From Bryobacteraceae bacterium (GTDB taxonomy: Bacteria > Acidobacteriota > Terriglobia > Bryobacterales > Bryobacteraceae), in assembly GCA_025056455.1 (NCBI GenBank), contig JANWVY010000006.1:248001-312000 (forward strand): a stretch of DNA of 64,000 bases, in the 5' to 3' direction. Under the pieces are notes generated by a model that saw only the letters and a program-made list of their open reading frames with translations, searched no databases and was not told where the DNA came from. Every line of letters begins with the position of its first letter. Position 1 is the stretch's first letter. The translations under genes and the position numbers were made by a program. Below are positions 61,566 to 64,000 of this stretch, piece after piece.

Positions 61566-62714
61566 ATGGCGCAGCGACTCAAAACCGATTGGACTCTCTT
61601 CTTTACGGTTGTCCTGATGGTGTGCTTCGGGCTGGTGATGATCTACAGCGCCTCCTCTATCATGGCCCAGATGTCAAAAAAGTTTCATCACAACCCCTAC
61701 TATTTCCTCATCCGTCAAATGGCCTGGGCAGTCCTCGGTTTCCTTGTTCTGATGTACTTTAAGCGCACTCACTACAGGCAGCTAGCCACTCCCGGCTGGG
61801 CGTTTGCACCGCTTGGCTTCGTTCTTGTTCTTTTAGCAGTTGCCTATCTGCGAGACGCTCATGCACACCGGTGGCTCAAAATCGGGGGGCTCGGAATTCA
61901 GCCTGCCGAGTTTGCCAAACCCGCACTAGCGATCTTTCTGGCCTGGTTTGTCACGCGCCGCGCTCATGCAATCAACACCAGGCACACGATTCTTCCGGCC
62001 ACGCTCGCGCTGGCGGTGCTGGGAGGCAGCGTCATCGTTGCTGATCTAGGGACGGCTGCCATCCTTCTCCTCTCGGCTGGGGCGGTCTTTTGTGTCGCCG
62101 GACTCGAGCGGCGCTACTTTCTTGCTGCCGTGCTCGCTTTCCTGGTGGTTGTCACGGCAGCGGTTGTCACCAAGCCCTACCGTATTTTGCGCATCCTCGG
62201 CTTTATCGATCCGCACAACGAAATTCTCTCCCAGATCGATCCCCAGGGTCGCCTCCGGCAGGCTGCGGAGAAATCAGCCGCTTCGCGCGACGTCGGCTAT
62301 CAGGTGAGGCAATCGAAGATCGCCATTGGCACTGGCGGCGTGCTCGGCCTTGGATTGATGAACGGAAAACAAAAACTGCTTTTTCTTCCGGAGGCTCATA
62401 ACGACTTCATTTTCGCGGTGATCTGCGAAGAGCTGGGACTGGTGGGAGGCGCGGTGGTGATTGCCGGTTTCTTGCTGATTCTCTGGCGCGGCTTCCGGCT
62501 TTATTGGGCCGTGGCAGATGATTTCGGCCGCTATCTGGCCGTGGCCATCACCACGATCGTCGTTTCCCAGGCTTTTGTCCACATGAGCGTCGTGGTTGAC
62601 ATCCTACCAAACAAAGGCATTCCCTTACCGATGGTGAGCTATGGTGGCAGCTCACTGCTGAGCACCCTTGCGTGTCTGGGTATGCTGATGAGCGTAAGCG
62701 ACCACGCATCTTAG
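61566..62714 (+). CDS. ftsW: Septal peptidoglycan glycosyltransferase FtsW
   Basis: The product has 382 residues with about ten membrane helices of the SEDS family. Motifs include MIYSASSIMAQ, WLKIGGLGIQPAEFAKPALAIF, the large loop after LRILGFIDPHNE, GTGGVLGLGLMNGKQKLLFLPEAHNDFIFAVICEE and LPMVSYGGSSLLS. It polymerises lipid II into glycan at the septum together with FtsI. Three bases after murD. Confidence 0.96.
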   Translation: MAQRLKTDWTLFFTVVLMVCFGLVMIYSASSIMAQMSKKFHHNPYYFLIRQMAWAVLGFLVLMYFKRTHYRQLATPGWAFAPLGFVLVLLAVAYLRDAHAHRWLKIGGLGIQPAEFAKPALAIFLAWFVTRRAHAINTRHTILPATLALAVLGGSVIVADLGTAAILLLSAGAVFCVAGLERRYFLAAVLAFLVVVTAAVVTKPYRILRILGFIDPHNEILSQIDPQGRLRQAAEKSAASRDVGYQVRQSKIAIGTGGVLGLGLMNGKQKLLFLPEAHNDFIFAVICEELGLVGGAVVIAGFLLILWRGFRLYWAVADDFGRYLAVAITTIVVSQAFVHMSVVVDILPNKGIPLPMVSYGGSSLLSTLACLGMLMSVSDHAS

Positions 62715-62721
62715 GGATTGC

Positions 62722-63879
62722 ATGAAGGTTCGCATTCGCCTCCGGAAGCGCGCCGAACCGCAAACGCGCTTGACTTACGCGCGTCCGAAACTATCGTTCT
62801 TAATGGTAGGTGGTGGAACTGCGGGACACGTGATTCCCGCCATCGCCGTAGCGCGCGAACTGCGAGGTCGGGGACACAAGCCTTTTTTCATTGGCACCCG
62901 GGAGGGGCTCGAAGCGAAATTGGTCCCCAAGGAGAACTTCCCTCTTGAGTTCATCGACATTGGAGGGCTGAAGCGCGTGGGCTGGCGGCAAACCCTACGT
63001 ACGCTGATCCAGTTGCCGGTTAGCACCTGGAAATCCATACGGTATATCCGGAAGTACCGTCCAGCGGCTGTGTTCAGCATGGGAGGTTATGTTGCAGGAC
63101 CGGCGACCATTGCTGCGTGGTTGCTTGGCCTGCCGATCGTGCTCATGGAGCCAAACGCGGTTCCCGGGTTGGTGAACCGCTGCATCGGCTGGGTGGCCAA
63201 ACGCGCTTTGCTGAGCTTTCCTGAAGCAGCACGCCATTTTCCCGCCTCGCGGGTGGAGGTGACGGGCCTCCCTGTGCGATCTGACTTCTTTCAAATTCCA
63301 ACGAAAAAGCCGGGGGCCAAGATCACTGTCTTGGTGACCGGCGGCAGCCGCGGCTCTCAGCGGTTGAATCAAGCGGCACAACAAAGCTGGGCAGAGTTTC
63401 GCGAGCGAAGGGTTCCGATCCGCTGGATCCACCAGACTGGGGCCCAGGACTTCGAGCGAATCAAACAAGCCTTTGAGGCGGAAGGCTGCGAAGGGCTCGT
63501 CGTTCCGTTCTTAGAAAACATGCCGCAAGCCTTCGCCCAAGCTGATCTGGTCATCTGTCGCTCCGGTGCGGGGACGGTATCGGAACTGGCCGCCGCTGGC
63601 AAGCCTTCCATTCTGGTCCCATTTCCTTTTGCCGCTGATGACCACCAGTTGCGCAACGCGGAATCGATGGCCAAGGCCGGGGCAGCGAGACTCATTCTGG
63701 ACAAAGAGTGTACGGGTGCGGAACTGTTTCACCACGTTCAAGAACTTGTTTCCGAGCCAGGACTGCTGGAAGCCATGGGGCAAGCGGCACGGAAATTTGC
63801 GCGTCCGCAGGCGGCAAGGCGCGCGGCGCAGATTCTCGAGGAGGAGGCTTTGCAGGCCGCTGGCTTGCAGAGGGGTTGA
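62722..63879 (+). CDS. murG: UDP-GlcNAc transferase to lipid I
   Basis: The product has 385 residues, GT28 family. The lipid-phosphate loop is MVGGGTAGHVIPAIAVARELR, the middle FSMGGYVAGPATIAAWLLG and EPNAVPGLVNRCI, and the UDP-GlcNAc site VICRSGAGTVSELAAAGKPSILVPFPFAADDHQ. It converts lipid I to lipid II at the inner membrane face. There are about 25 extra basic residues before the usual start of the family (KVRIRLRKRAEPQTRLTYARPK), which may help membrane binding or mean that a later start is used. Confidence 0.96.
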   Translation: MKVRIRLRKRAEPQTRLTYARPKLSFLMVGGGTAGHVIPAIAVARELRGRGHKPFFIGTREGLEAKLVPKENFPLEFIDIGGLKRVGWRQTLRTLIQLPVSTWKSIRYIRKYRPAAVFSMGGYVAGPATIAAWLLGLPIVLMEPNAVPGLVNRCIGWVAKRALLSFPEAARHFPASRVEVTGLPVRSDFFQIPTKKPGAKITVLVTGGSRGSQRLNQAAQQSWAEFRERRVPIRWIHQTGAQDFERIKQAFEAEGCEGLVVPFLENMPQAFAQADLVICRSGAGTVSELAAAGKPSILVPFPFAADDHQLRNAESMAKAGAARLILDKECTGAELFHHVQELVSEPGLLEAMGQAARKFARPQAARRAAQILEEEALQAAGLQRG

Positions 63880-63909
63880 CAGTGGCCAGGGCCTGCCGAA
63901 ACAATTAGG

Positions 63910-63930
63910 GGTTTAAATGTTTTTTAAACC
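63910..63930 (+). promoter_or_regulatory. Perfect hairpin across the murC start codon
   Basis: GGTTTAAA (63910-63917) and TTTAAACC (63923-63930) form a perfect 8-base stem with a 5-base loop. The A of the murC ATG is the last base of the left arm, and the stem begins at the last G of the AGGGG ribosome site. In RNA this could hide the start region and tune MurC output relative to the genes before it. Confidence 0.5.
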
Positions 63931-64000
63931 GCAGCGGTTTCACTTTACAGGGATTGGGGGCATTGGCATGAGCGGCATCGCCGAGGTGCTGTTGAATCTC
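63917..64000 (+). CDS. murC: UDP-MurNAc--L-alanine ligase, N-terminal fragment
   Basis: Only 28 codons are inside the window before the edge. They contain the diagnostic MurC N-terminus, HFTGIGGIGMSGIAEVLL, the first loop of the UDP-binding domain. MurC attaches L-Ala to UDP-MurNAc. AGGGG lies six bases before the ATG. The order murG-murC matches the standard division and cell wall cluster; ddl, ftsQ, ftsA and ftsZ would be expected beyond the edge. Confidence 0.93.
   Translation, partial: MFFKPQRFHFTGIGGIGMSGIAEVLLNL

Noticed and set aside
1-64000. tRNA genes, insertion sequences and attachment sites
   Set aside because: No cloverleaf-type sequence, transposase motif or flanking direct repeats were recognised on either strand; automated scans could still reveal short remnants.

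Overview
The window looks like a chromosomal segment of an acidobacterium, most likely of the Bryobacterales/Solibacter type. The grounds are a secreted beta-propeller protein ending in a Solibacter-type C-terminal domain (3087-6452), a very long beta-barrel receptor with an N-terminal carboxypeptidase-regulatory-like domain (47636-51067), LpxC (Gram-negative lipid A synthesis), and a meso-diaminopimelate type MurE. The assignment rests on family recognition from memory, not on a search. Base composition is moderately GC-rich and even. I saw no tRNA, rRNA, insertion sequence, prophage or CRISPR array.

Layout. 1-8559: minus-strand surface/envelope genes (CAAX-type membrane protease cut by the window edge, TPR lipoprotein, beta-propeller protein, TolC-like channel, cyclophilin lipoprotein), then polA, which overlaps the cyclophilin gene. 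11300-14096: plus-strand lpxC, a CDP-alcohol phosphatidyltransferase and a nitrilase-superfamily hydrolase, coupled by 4-base overlaps. 14146-16560: comM-like and PhzF-like genes on the minus strand. 16578-22189: a complete three-gene heavy-metal RND efflux operon of the Czc (divalent cation) type. 22276-29815: small unknown proteins, mltG-ruvX, an AI-2E-family permease, a degenerate ABC/Wzt-C protein next to murB, and mutY. 29872-32715: uvrA. 32735-36732: a minus-strand cobalamin nucleotide-loop operon (cobU-cobS-cobC-cobT) that ends in an odd D-threonine-aldolase-like protein. 36892-41180: an orphan osmolyte-binding lipoprotein, an Rrf2 regulator and a glycogen phosphorylase.

41181-42952 is the sparse part of the window: two gaps of about 460 bases, one holding a degenerate 20-base periodic pattern, flank a lone gene with alpha/beta-hydrolase features. 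After a cysteine-rich protein and a zinc alcohol dehydrogenase comes a peroxide-defence operon (perR, rubrerythrin, Fe-S protein, DUF3501; 47409 down to 44540). A palindromic PerR-like box lies inside the perR promoter. The giant receptor gene ends in a clear intrinsic terminator, and ydcF follows on the other strand.

52107-64000 is the division and cell wall (dcw) cluster in textbook order: mraZ, rsmH, ftsL, ftsI, murE, murF, mraY, murD, ftsW, murG, murC (cut by the edge). Five half-sites at exact 10-base pitch sit on the mraZ leader and start codon and should be the MraZ autoregulation boxes. With lpxC, murB and mltG, the window encodes most of peptidoglycan precursor synthesis plus the first committed step of lipid A.

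No single wholly new multi-gene system stands out. The best leads are the 20-base periodic array beside the orphan hydrolase, the ATPase-dead ABC/Wzt-C protein, the aldolase-like protein lacking its metal ligands inside a cobalamin operon, the variant MraZ boxes, and RNA-level structures at the murC and murE starts.
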